This document shows, piece by piece, positions 35,035 to 43,864 of a DNA stretch of 43,864 nucleotides; within the stretch, counting starts at the first letter, position 1, and every line of letters starts with the position of its first letter. The stretch lies in the NCBI GenBank assembly GCA_013151185.1, contig JAADIU010000277.1:13053-56916 (forward strand). The letters run 5' to 3'. The stretch comes from Planctomycetota bacterium (GTDB lineage: Bacteria; Planctomycetota; Phycisphaerae; UBA1845). The notes below the pieces were generated by a model. It worked only from the letters and a program-made list of their open reading frames with translations. It searched no databases and was not told where the DNA came from. The position numbers and the translations under genes were made by a program.

Positions 35035-36288
35035 ATGTCCGAGACAAACTACAACCCCTTTCGCACCGCGCAGGCACAACTCGACCAAGCCATGGAGGTC
35101 CTCGGCCTTGAACCGTCGATGCGGGAACTGCTCCGCTGGCCCATGCGTGAATACCGATATCGCCTGCCCGTCCGCATGGATTCGGGCGAAGTCCAGATCT
35201 TTGATTCGTATCGCGTTCAATACAACCACGCCCGGGGGCCGACAAAGGGTGGTTTGCGTTGGCATCCCGATGAAACCATCGACACGGTTCGCGCCCTCGC
35301 CTGTTGGATGACATGGAAGTGCGCCGTTCTCGATTTACCGCTGGGCGGTGGCAAGGGCGGTGTGACGTGCAACCCGACATCGCTTTCGACGTCGGAAAAA
35401 GAACGACTTGCACGGGCATATATTCGAGCGGCAGGCCATCGCATGAGTGTCGATCGCGACGTGCCCGCGCCCGACGTACACACCACACCCCAGATCATGG
35501 CGTGGATGCTGGACGAATACGAAACGATGATGGGCTACCATCACAGCGGGGTCATCACGGGCAAACCGATTCCACTCGGCGGGTCGGCTGGCAGAAATGA
35601 AGCCACGTCACTCGGTGGTGTGGTCGTTGCCCGCGAAGTCGAACGCGTATTGGGTCACCCGATCAAAGGCGCCCGTTGCGCGATTCAGGGTTTTGGAAAT
35701 GTCGGCGGAATTCTCGCTCGCCTTCTTCATGAACGCGGTGCCAAGGTGATCGCAATCAGTGCGGTGGATGGCGCAATCTTCAACGAAGGTGGCATCGACA
35801 TACCCGCAGCGCTCACCTATTACAACCGCAAGATGCAGCAGCTTGGCGGATTCGACGGCGGAGATGCCACCACCAACGAGCAACTGCTCACCTGCGACTG
35901 CGACATGCTGTTCCCTGCCGCTCTCGAAAACGTCATCACCGAAAGCAACGCGAACGCAATCCAGGCGAAGGTCGTCATCGAGATGGCCAACGGGCCCACC
36001 ACACCGGAAGCCGACAAGATCCTCCATCAACGCGGTGTGTTCGTCGTCCCCGATATTCTGGCCAACGCGGGCGGTGTCACCGTTTCGTATCTTGAGCAGG
36101 TTCAAAATACCTACAACTACCATTGGTCGTTAAAAGATGTACACAGCGAACTGGAGCGCCGGATGACCAGCGCCTTCAAAGATGTCTACGCTGAATACGA
36201 GCGCATCGACGGCCCGATGCGGTTGGCGGCATATTTGCTCGCCGTCGAACGCGTGGCTGAGGCTTGCCGTTTGCGGGGGTGGGTGTAG
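35035..36288 (+). CDS. Glu/Leu/Phe/Val dehydrogenase (NAD-type glutamate dehydrogenase-like)
   Basis: A 417-residue amino acid dehydrogenase. The substrate-binding and catalytic residues are in GPTKGGLRWHP, LDLPLGGGKGGV and DVPAPDVHT. The dinucleotide fold begins IQGFGNVGG. The C-terminal NAGGVTVSYLEQVQNTYNYHW closes the family signature. Family enzymes reversibly deaminate glutamate (or branched or aromatic amino acids) with NAD(P). The length and motifs match the ~420-residue NAD type. It has a 180-nt gap to the second, unrelated-length glutamate dehydrogenase. Confidence 0.93.
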   Translation: MSETNYNPFRTAQAQLDQAMEVLGLEPSMRELLRWPMREYRYRLPVRMDSGEVQIFDSYRVQYNHARGPTKGGLRWHPDETIDTVRALACWMTWKCAVLDLPLGGGKGGVTCNPTSLSTSEKERLARAYIRAAGHRMSVDRDVPAPDVHTTPQIMAWMLDEYETMMGYHHSGVITGKPIPLGGSAGRNEATSLGGVVVAREVERVLGHPIKGARCAIQGFGNVGGILARLLHERGAKVIAISAVDGAIFNEGGIDIPAALTYYNRKMQQLGGFDGGDATTNEQLLTCDCDMLFPAALENVITESNANAIQAKVVIEMANGPTTPEADKILHQRGVFVVPDILANAGGVTVSYLEQVQNTYNYHWSLKDVHSELERRMTSAFKDVYAEYERIDGPMRLAAYLLAVERVAEACRLRGWV

Positions 36289-36308
36289 GTTAAGCCCGCT
36301 CGACCCCG

Positions 36309-36335
36309 TGGCACGACAAATGCCATTGGGTTTTT
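36309..36335 (+). terminator. Weak candidate terminator between the two glutamate dehydrogenases
   Basis: TGGCA/TGCCA pair around a 7-nt loop, then TTGGGTTTTT. The hairpin is short, so the call is tentative. Confidence 0.25.
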
Positions 36336-36423
36336 CAGCGAATCGAAGCCGAAATGACCAACCGTGTTCGGTTGATCGTCGTACAAGAACAATGGGCTGC
36401 ACGGTGTCGCCCGGACAAAATGA

Positions 36424-37830
<1,407 letters not shown>

Positions 37831-37853
37831 TCCCGCGATTACTCTCTAACAAC

Positions 37854-37890
37854 GGGTGCCCCACCCTTGAGCGAAGCGGAAGAGTGGGGG
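37854..37890. repeat. Palindromic extragenic repeat (GGGTGCCCCACCCTTGAGCG type)
   Basis: CCCCAC...GTGGGG with an inner CTT/AAG pairing and a GAGCGAAGCGG loop. A related unit is not found elsewhere in this window, but the form is that of an extragenic repeat. Confidence 0.6.
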
Positions 37891-37934
37891 ACGGACAAAC
37901 AACGAGTCACCCGACAGACATCAACAATTCATCC

Positions 37935-37964
37935 GGGGGCGAAGTCAAGGCTTCGCCCCCTTTG
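37935..37964 (+). terminator. Intrinsic terminator after gdhA
   Basis: GGGGGCGAAG and CTTCGCCCCC form a perfect 10-bp stem around a 6-nt loop, followed by TTTG. It lies about 105 nt after the gdhA stop. Confidence 0.75.
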
Positions 37965-38133
37965 TCTATTCAAAGATCGCGAAGTGCGTAGGATTCCGCA
38001 TCCGCTGAGCCAAACACCACCTCCGCGCAAACCAACGCTTGGCGAACCCGCCCTGTCCGCGATAAGCTATACACATCCTCGTTGATGCTCGCCGAATATT
38101 GAGCGAGCTGCCAAACGCTGGGAGTTTTCCCCA

Positions 38134-41106
38134 ATGACCCCGCTAACGAACCAAGCAAGCCGCGACGACCTCAACCGCTACTTCTGCGGCTTCCATACCC
38201 TGATGCCGTTTCGCGTCGAGCATGTCCTGTTGGTGTGCAGCCTCTACGAATCGTTCGTACTCGAAGAGGACGGTTTGCTCAGCGAGTTGATCACCAGCGA
38301 ATTTCTCGACATGAACCTCAGCCAAGCCCCGCGCGTGTCGCGGGTATCGACCGGGCAGGAAGCGTTGCAGTTTTTGGACATACAAAACGTTGACCTCGTC
38401 ATCACCATGACACGCCTCGGCGATCTCAGCGTGGTCGCGCTGGCAGAGGCCATCCGCGAAAATCACAAAGCCCTTCCGATCATCGTGCTCGCCGACGAAC
38501 CCCGCTCCATCATGCGTCAACCCGGCATCAAGGACGGGTCTGCCGTCGACCAGGTCTTCCTCTGGGATGGCGACACGAAAATCCTCTTGGCCATCATCAA
38601 GTTCGTCGAGGACCAACTCAACGTCGAGCACGACACGCGAGAAGGCAACGTTCGGGTCATCCTCCTTGTGGAAAATTCGATCCGATTTTATTCCTCGTTT
38701 CTGCCCCTGATCTATACCGAAGTGATGAAACTGACGCAGGCGCTGATCGCCGACAGCGTCAACATGATGCACCGCCTCCTGCGCATGCGTGCCCGTCCGC
38801 GCATCCTTCTCGCCGAAACCTTTGAGGACGCCTCGAACCTGTGCGAGAGGTACGGCGACAACTTGCTCGGGTTAATCTCCGACGTGCGGTTTCCGCGCAA
38901 TGGCGAGTTGGACTCGCACGCCGGGTTGGAACTGGCCAGCAGGGTCCGCGCAAAATACCCACACCTGCCCGTCTTGCTGCAATCTTCCGATCCCGCATAC
39001 GCAGCAGCCGCCGACGAGTTGGGCGTGTTCTTCGTCCGCAAGAAATCGCGCAATCTCATGCGCCGCGTGCGTGAATTCCTGCTAAACAACCTGGGATTCG
39101 GCGATTTTATTTTCAAAATGCCCGACGGCTCGGAGGTGGGCCGAGCCCAAACCGTGTTGGAACTCGAGGAAGGCATCGCCCGCGTTCCCGGTGAAGCCCT
39201 TTCGTTTCACGCCAACCACAACCACTTCAGCAATTGGTTGATGGCCCGCACAGAATTCGACCTCGCCGCTCGTCTGCGCACCAGCCAGGTCTCCGATTTC
39301 CAAAACATCGACCAGATGCGCGAGCACCTCGTTCGAGAACTCTCGGAATTCCGAGCACGCAGCCAAACCGGAGTCATCACCGATTTTTCACCGCGAAAGT
39401 TCGACGTCACCAGCAGCTTCACAAGAATCGGGAGCGGCTCCATTGGCGGCAAAGCGCGCGGTCTGGCATTTGTCAACGCACTGCTTCGCCACCACAGCCT
39501 CGGACGAAAATTTGAAGGCGCAAAAGTGTTCGTACCCAACAGCGCTACGCTTGGCACCGATGTGTTCGACACCTTCCTCGACGAAAACAGCCTGCGCGGA
39601 TTCGTCGCGGAAGATGTCACCGACGCCCGCATCACACAAATGTTCCTCGCGGCGAAACTTCCCCGCGAAATTTACAAAGACCTCACTGCGTTTCTACGCT
39701 TCGTGCGATATCCGCTGGCGGTGCGTTCGAGCAGCCTACTCGAAGATTCGCACGGGCGACCATTCGCGGGTGTCTACGAAACGCACATGGTGCAGAACAA
39801 CCACCCCGACATTTCCGTGCGCCTCGACCAATTGTGCGACGCGATCAAACGTGTCTACGCCTCCACGTTCTCGCAACGCGCGAAGCAATACCTCGAAGCC
39901 ACAGGCCGCAACGTCGAGCAGGAACGGATGGCGGTCATCCTTCAGGAACTTGTCGGCAGCAATCACAAGAACCGATTTTACCCTACGTTTTCCGGTGTCG
40001 CCCGTTCCTACAATTTCTATCCGCAGGGCAATCTCACTTCCGCCGAAGGCATCGCATCGGTGGCGCTCGGATTGGGAAAGACGGTTGTGGAGGGCGGCCA
40101 AACGTTGATGTTCTCGCCCGCGCATCCGGAAGTGCTCCCACAGTTTCCAACGACGAAAGACCTTCTTGCCAACTCGCAGCGAAAATTCTTTGCCGTTGAT
40201 ACCAGTCATCCCGAGGTGTATCCCACTGACGATGCCGCAGCCAACCTTGTTCTGCTCGATCTGGAAGTCGCCGAAAGGGATGGCACGTTGGCACCGGTGG
40301 GTTCGGTCTACAGTTCCGAAAACGACCGCGTTTACGACGGAATCCGAAGGGCGGGCCCGCGATTGGTCACCTTCGCCCATGTTCTAAAAGCCAACGCGTT
40401 CCCACTCGCCGACATTCTTAGCACGTTGCTTCAACTCGGAAGCGAAGGGATGGCTGGCCCCATCGAAATGGAATTCGCCGTCGACATGAGCACGACCCCG
40501 ATGGAGTTCGGCTTCCTGCAAATCAGGCCCATCATCGTGCATGAAGAATTTTCCGATGTCGGCTTGGATGAGGTGGACCGCGATTCGCTCATTTGCTTTT
40601 CCGATCGCGCGTTGGGCAACGGCAAGGTGGATGGCATCACCGACGTGGTTTACGTCAAACCCGATGCCTTCGACAACACGCAAACGCGCGACATCGCTGC
40701 CGACATCGCCCACATCAACGACGGCTTGCAGCAAGAGGAGCGCACCTCGATCCTCATCGGACCGGGTCGCTGGGGCACCGCAGACCGCTTCCTCGGAATC
40801 CCGGTGACGTGGGAGCAAATTTCGTCCGCCCAACTCATCGTTGAAACCAACCTGAAAGATTTTTGCGTGATTCCCTCGCAGGGCACACACTTCTTCCAAA
40901 ACCTCACCTCGCTGGGTGTGGGCTACCTGACCGTCGATCCGCACATCGGCGATAGTTTTGTCAATTGGAAATGGCTCGAACAGCAAACCGCCCTCAAGGA
41001 GACCAAATACACACGGCACATTCGATTTGACGAACCCGTTCAGATTCGCATTGACGGCAGAAATCAGCGCGGAATCATCTGTCAGCCGTCACCCGTCTCA
41101 GATTGA
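38134..41106 (+). CDS. PEP-synthase-like ATP-grasp protein with two N-terminal receiver domains and a GPGRWG C-terminal domain
   Basis: A 990-residue multidomain protein. Residues ~30-150 look like a receiver fold without the phosphoacceptor (VDLVITMTRLG). Residues ~175-325 are a second receiver with a usable Asp in GLISDVRFPRNG (~residue 250), VLLQSSDP and FVRKKS. From ~430 the nucleotide-binding domain of PEP synthase/PPDK begins (GSGSIGGKARGLAFVN), with YPLAVRSSSLLED (~530), PIEMEFA and LQIRPI. The C-terminal block has LIGPGRWGTADRFLG and IPSQGTHFFQNLTSLGVGYL. The mobile phosphohistidine domain and the PEP-binding TIM barrel are absent, so it cannot run the PEP synthase cycle. The start at 38134 has GGGAG 9 nt upstream. 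A paralogue starts beyond the window's right end on the other strand. Confidence 0.85.
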   Translation: MTPLTNQASRDDLNRYFCGFHTLMPFRVEHVLLVCSLYESFVLEEDGLLSELITSEFLDMNLSQAPRVSRVSTGQEALQFLDIQNVDLVITMTRLGDLSVVALAEAIRENHKALPIIVLADEPRSIMRQPGIKDGSAVDQVFLWDGDTKILLAIIKFVEDQLNVEHDTREGNVRVILLVENSIRFYSSFLPLIYTEVMKLTQALIADSVNMMHRLLRMRARPRILLAETFEDASNLCERYGDNLLGLISDVRFPRNGELDSHAGLELASRVRAKYPHLPVLLQSSDPAYAAAADELGVFFVRKKSRNLMRRVREFLLNNLGFGDFIFKMPDGSEVGRAQTVLELEEGIARVPGEALSFHANHNHFSNWLMARTEFDLAARLRTSQVSDFQNIDQMREHLVRELSEFRARSQTGVITDFSPRKFDVTSSFTRIGSGSIGGKARGLAFVNALLRHHSLGRKFEGAKVFVPNSATLGTDVFDTFLDENSLRGFVAEDVTDARITQMFLAAKLPREIYKDLTAFLRFVRYPLAVRSSSLLEDSHGRPFAGVYETHMVQNNHPDISVRLDQLCDAIKRVYASTFSQRAKQYLEATGRNVEQERMAVILQELVGSNHKNRFYPTFSGVARSYNFYPQGNLTSAEGIASVALGLGKTVVEGGQTLMFSPAHPEVLPQFPTTKDLLANSQRKFFAVDTSHPEVYPTDDAAANLVLLDLEVAERDGTLAPVGSVYSSENDRVYDGIRRAGPRLVTFAHVLKANAFPLADILSTLLQLGSEGMAGPIEMEFAVDMSTTPMEFGFLQIRPIIVHEEFSDVGLDEVDRDSLICFSDRALGNGKVDGITDVVYVKPDAFDNTQTRDIAADIAHINDGLQQEERTSILIGPGRWGTADRFLGIPVTWEQISSAQLIVETNLKDFCVIPSQGTHFFQNLTSLGVGYLTVDPHIGDSFVNWKWLEQQTALKETKYTRHIRFDEPVQIRIDGRNQRGIICQPSPVSD

Positions 41107-41184
41107 TTGCAAGAGTGGCTGCATGAATCCGGCGATGGTTTGGAATACAATGAACGCGGGGAGATCGCAGCGAGCAACAACGCC

Positions 41185-42231
41185 ATGATGTTTTCACTAA
41201 CAACACTCAAATCACGCGACCACGATTTGACCTCGGGGCAGCGGCAGCTTCACGTTCTCGATCAAGTTGCGCTCAACGAAAACTTTGAGGACAAACTCGC
41301 CGAATGCAATCTGTTCCCGCTCGTCCCCACACAAATCGAAATCCTGCAAATCAACGTCGGAAAAATGTGCAACATGACCTGCGCCCACTGCCATGTCGAT
41401 GCGGGCCCCGATCGAACCGAAATCATGACGCGCGACACCATGCAGCATTGCATCGATGCCGCCAAGTCGCCCGGCATCCACACGGTCGATTTGACCGGTG
41501 GCGCTCCGGAAATGAACCCCGACTTCTTCTGGTTTGTCGAACAGCTCGCGAAACTCAACGTACACATCATCGACCGCTGCAATCTGACCATCTTGCTGAC
41601 GGGCCCGCACAAGAACACCGCAGCTTTCTTGGCAAAGCATGGTGTCGAGGTCGTCTGCTCACTCCCACACTACCAAAAAGCATGCACCGACACGCAGCGC
41701 GGAGACGGTACATACGACAAGTCGATCGAAGCGCTGCGGATGCTCAACGCGCTTGGATATGGCAAGGGCGACGACCGCCTCAAACTCACTCTGGTCACCA
41801 ATCCAATAGGAGCCGCTCTATCTCCTGCGCAGGCATCAATCGAAAACGAATGGAAGGTCCAACTCGATCGCAACTTCGGCATCAGCTTCGACAACCTTTA
41901 TACAATCGCCAATATGCCCATAAGCCGCTTTCTCGATTGGCTGGTCACGACCGACAATTTGGAATCGTACATGCAGCGTTTGCTCGCGGCATACAATCCG
42001 TGCGCCGCAGCCAACGTCATGTGTCGAAACACGATTTCGGTCGGCTGGGATGGGGTGCTTTATGATTGCGACTTCAATCAAATGTTGGAGATGCCCGTCG
42101 ACTCAACAAACGCCCGACACATCAAAGACTTCAACGTCGACTCGCTCAATGGCAGAGTGATCCACACCGGACGCCACTGCTTCGGTTGCACAGCCGGGGC
42201 AGGCTCCAGTTGCACAGGCAAGGTGATATGA
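41185..42231 (+). CDS. arsS: Radical SAM/Cys-rich protein, ArsS type (DUF3641)
   Basis: A 348-residue radical SAM protein. The 4Fe-4S motif is CNMTCAHC (CxxxCxxC) in LQINVGKMCNMTCAHCHVDAGP, followed by LTGGAPEMNP. The C-terminal Cys-rich domain reads YDCDFNQML, then HTGRHCFGCTAGAGSSCTG, the family signature; in some relatives one Cys is selenocysteine, here all are Cys. The family is implicated in arsenosugar synthesis, usually beside an arsenite methyltransferase, which is not seen here. The ORF track starts at TTG 41107; the paired ATGs at 41185/41188 give the normal length. It sits about 80 nt after the receiver/ATP-grasp gene, so cotranscription is likely. Confidence 0.9.
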   Translation: MMFSLTTLKSRDHDLTSGQRQLHVLDQVALNENFEDKLAECNLFPLVPTQIEILQINVGKMCNMTCAHCHVDAGPDRTEIMTRDTMQHCIDAAKSPGIHTVDLTGGAPEMNPDFFWFVEQLAKLNVHIIDRCNLTILLTGPHKNTAAFLAKHGVEVVCSLPHYQKACTDTQRGDGTYDKSIEALRMLNALGYGKGDDRLKLTLVTNPIGAALSPAQASIENEWKVQLDRNFGISFDNLYTIANMPISRFLDWLVTTDNLESYMQRLLAAYNPCAAANVMCRNTISVGWDGVLYDCDFNQMLEMPVDSTNARHIKDFNVDSLNGRVIHTGRHCFGCTAGAGSSCTGKVI

Positions 42232-42262
42232 TGTCGGGATCGCGAGCTAACGGTTTGCCCGA

Positions 42263-43864
42263 TCATCGCAGGAAGGCGAGGGCTTCATCCTGTTCACCGT
42301 TCATGGCGATGTGCAGCTTCATGCCGGCTGACACCGTGGGCACATGAATCACACGAACGATTTCGGAGAACGCTTCCGCCTGCGGTAGCATCGACGCCAG
42401 CGCATTTTCAGAACCATCAAAGAACGCATCGTTGAAGATGATCTTCGGATCATCGGGATAGAGCGGCAGGTATCCGATATCGGCTTCGACCAAGTCCTGA
42501 AAAAAGTGCGTACCAAACGAAACCTCCGGTGTGTAACCGGCTTTTGATCGCGCGACTTCGATCAACATGCACGTTTCGTTGATGTCGGCATATCCCACCT
42601 TGACGCCCAGCCGAATGTCGTTGCTTCCCCATCGACCCGGTCCGACCAGCACAAACCGGTTCTTCGCCAACGCACGATTGATCTTCCCCACCACCCGCGC
42701 GACTTCAATTCGCCGATCATGTGTTTCGATTTCGTCGTAGGCTGCAGGGTCGACGTATACAACGTATTCGATATCGGAAAGCAAACCCGTCCGCACATAC
42801 TTGTCGGCGCTGAATACTATGTGTTCCTGCGGTAGGTCGGATGGTATCTGCACACTTTCAACATCCCGCTGCGATGCCAACGCCCGACACTGGAGGAGGT
42901 AGAGCTTTTCGCCATCGTGCGCAAATTCGACATCTACGGGAAACCCATACGCTTCTTCAAGGCGAACCAGAATTCGATGCATCGCTTCGGCGAACGTGGT
43001 CCGACCCAGCAGCTTGTCGAACGTCACGCACAATTGCGACGACGACGCACTGATCCGCGTCCCCGTCGGAATCGAAAGGCTGCCATCCTCAAACACCGAC
43101 ACGATCTGATCCAACCGCGGAACGTTGTCGTCCAGCGCCAGCAATTCCTCGATGTCGATCGACTCCAAACAGTTCATTTCGAGGTTGATCACATCGATGG
43201 TGCGCTGCGACGTTTGCGCCACAACCTGATCGCTCGTCGTGGGTCGCAGCGTGGGTGCGCCGAGGGCCACCATGCGCGGATGCTCGCGCCCAACCCGATC
43301 AACCGCCCGCGTCCCCAAACCCATCACCAAACGAAGCAGTCCATCTTCGCGTTTGATCCGAGGAGACCAACGGTATTCATTTCGGGAAAACGCAACACCA
43401 GCAAACGCGGGGGCAAAGTATGGACCCACCTGTTGCCCGACCACCTTTTGGATGAGAACGCCCATGTCTTCGTGATAGTCCAAGAGGTTGCGTTCGCGTC
43501 GATACGCGATCGGGTCCGGAGCCATCGTGCTGGCGAATACTTCGGAAATCGCGACCAGCAAAGCCTGAAGTCGAACTTCTAGCGTACCCTGATTGGCAAC
43601 GAACACGCTCGCATACTTCCCCGAAAATGCCGACCCGATGCGATCTTCCAACAAACTCGACGACCGAACAATCAGCGGGTGCGTGCCAATTTCCCGAAGC
43701 ATCGCCCGCATTTGCTGAACGATTTCGACGGGAAAATCGGAATTGCGAAACACGCCTTTGACAAGCGGATACTCGTGGCGAATTTCGTCGGTTGTTTTGT
43801 ACTTGAGGCTCTGATAACCGGTCAGGTGATTGAGTTCGAGGAATCGGTCGATCAGGTCGCTGCG
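42263..43864 (-). CDS. PEP-synthase-like ATP-grasp protein with a GPGRWG C-terminal domain, 5' end outside the window
   Basis: The ORF track begins at GTG 43753, but the same frame stays open to the window edge (reading ...NHLTGYQSLKYKTTDEIRHEYPLVKG), so the true start lies outside. It is a paralogue of the 990-residue protein: GTHPLIVRSSSLLEDRIGSAFSGKY matches YPLAVRSSSLLED, VDVEFAHDGEKLYLLQCRAL the PPDK Q-x-R region, and LVGPGRWGSNDIRLG plus SFGTHFFQDLVEADIGYLPLYP the shared C-terminal block. The C-terminus is complete (stop at 42263) and holds no phosphohistidine or PEP-binding domain. It converges with the ArsS-type gene with a 31-nt gap. Whether it has receiver domains is not visible. 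Confidence 0.85.
   Translation of the reverse strand, partial: RSDLIDRFLELNHLTGYQSLKYKTTDEIRHEYPLVKGVFRNSDFPVEIVQQMRAMLREIGTHPLIVRSSSLLEDRIGSAFSGKYASVFVANQGTLEVRLQALLVAISEVFASTMAPDPIAYRRERNLLDYHEDMGVLIQKVVGQQVGPYFAPAFAGVAFSRNEYRWSPRIKREDGLLRLVMGLGTRAVDRVGREHPRMVALGAPTLRPTTSDQVVAQTSQRTIDVINLEMNCLESIDIEELLALDDNVPRLDQIVSVFEDGSLSIPTGTRISASSSQLCVTFDKLLGRTTFAEAMHRILVRLEEAYGFPVDVEFAHDGEKLYLLQCRALASQRDVESVQIPSDLPQEHIVFSADKYVRTGLLSDIEYVVYVDPAAYDEIETHDRRIEVARVVGKINRALAKNRFVLVGPGRWGSNDIRLGVKVGYADINETCMLIEVARSKAGYTPEVSFGTHFFQDLVEADIGYLPLYPDDPKIIFNDAFFDGSENALASMLPQAEAFSEIVRVIHVPTVSAGMKLHIAMNGEQDEALAFLR

Larger units (their letters stand above)
37831..38133. other. Intergenic region after gdhA
   Basis: About 300 bases holding a palindromic repeat (37854-37890), a clear terminator (37935-37964) and, near its end, GGGAG 9 nt before the next ATG. 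TATACA at about 38068 could belong to a promoter. Confidence 0.5.

Noticed and set aside
38134-41106. Simple annotation as phosphoenolpyruvate synthase (ppsA)
   Set aside because: The phosphohistidine and PEP-binding domains required for that reaction are missing from the full-length protein.

Overview
This window looks like a chromosomal segment of a Planctomycetota bacterium, plausibly Phycisphaerae or a relative. The evidence is GC-rich but not extreme coding DNA, a membrane protein with the CxxC-x-YDL...CPECG zinc ribbon common in planctomycetes, a G/A^FTLVE pseudopilin followed by a polytopic partner, a pyrophosphate-type phosphofructokinase, and hairpin-forming intergenic repeats. The taxonomic call is inference from gene content only. 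I saw no rRNA, tRNA, CRISPR array, transposase or integrase.

Layout. (1) 1-5975: an exopolysaccharide locus. A minus-strand set (methyltransferase, polysaccharide deacetylase, CelD-like acyltransferase that meets a stop codon at the window edge) diverges from a plus-strand pair (Wzz/GumC-like chain-length protein, family-4-type glycosyltransferase). (2) 6019-9578, minus: a small hypothetical, a DEAD-box helicase with DEVD in motif II, a CPBP membrane protease, and a YebC-family gene broken by a frameshift. (3) 9684-21142, minus: a nusA-infB-DUF503-rbfA translation/transcription cluster that also holds a zinc-ribbon membrane protein, an endonuclease-III-like protein without the usual catalytic residues, and a giant TPR protein. 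(4) 21161-24214, minus: an orphan UgpC-type ABC ATPase, a PilZ-domain protein and a YfcH-type epimerase. (5) 24486-27944: a phage-like small protein, a helical hypothetical, L20 and L35 (without infC or pheS beside them), and a class I aminotransferase. (6) 28084-33416: a zinc-ribbon membrane protein, a lipoprotein with an internal duplication, a ParA ATPase fused to a glycogen-binding (CBM48/AMPK-beta-like) domain, and a pseudopilin coupled to a membrane protein. (7) 33431-43864: PPi-type phosphofructokinase, two different glutamate dehydrogenases in a row, and a radical SAM ArsS-type protein lying between two paralogous PEP-synthase-like ATP-grasp proteins, one of which carries two receiver domains.

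How the parts may work together. Region 1 is surface polysaccharide assembly, and the PilZ protein in region 4 could be a c-di-GMP output, although no link is visible. Region 3 is a conserved core information-processing operon with lineage-specific additions. Region 7 is central carbon and nitrogen metabolism (phosphofructokinase, glutamate dehydrogenases) next to the least understood genes of the window. These are two ATP-grasp proteins that keep the nucleotide-binding half of PEP synthase, lack the phosphohistidine and PEP-binding parts, and share a C-terminal GPGRWG block. Together with the ParA-CBM48 fusion, they are the best candidates here for undescribed biology. The ParA-CBM48 protein suggests an ATPase that positions or senses glycogen or another alpha-glucan.

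Broken genes. The yebC reading frame is shifted at a point where the family's conserved NRT segment is missing, consistent with an 11-nt deletion between short repeats. The CelD-like gene has TAA where the family has Tyr, and the family pattern resumes immediately after it. Both could be real mutations or sequence errors.
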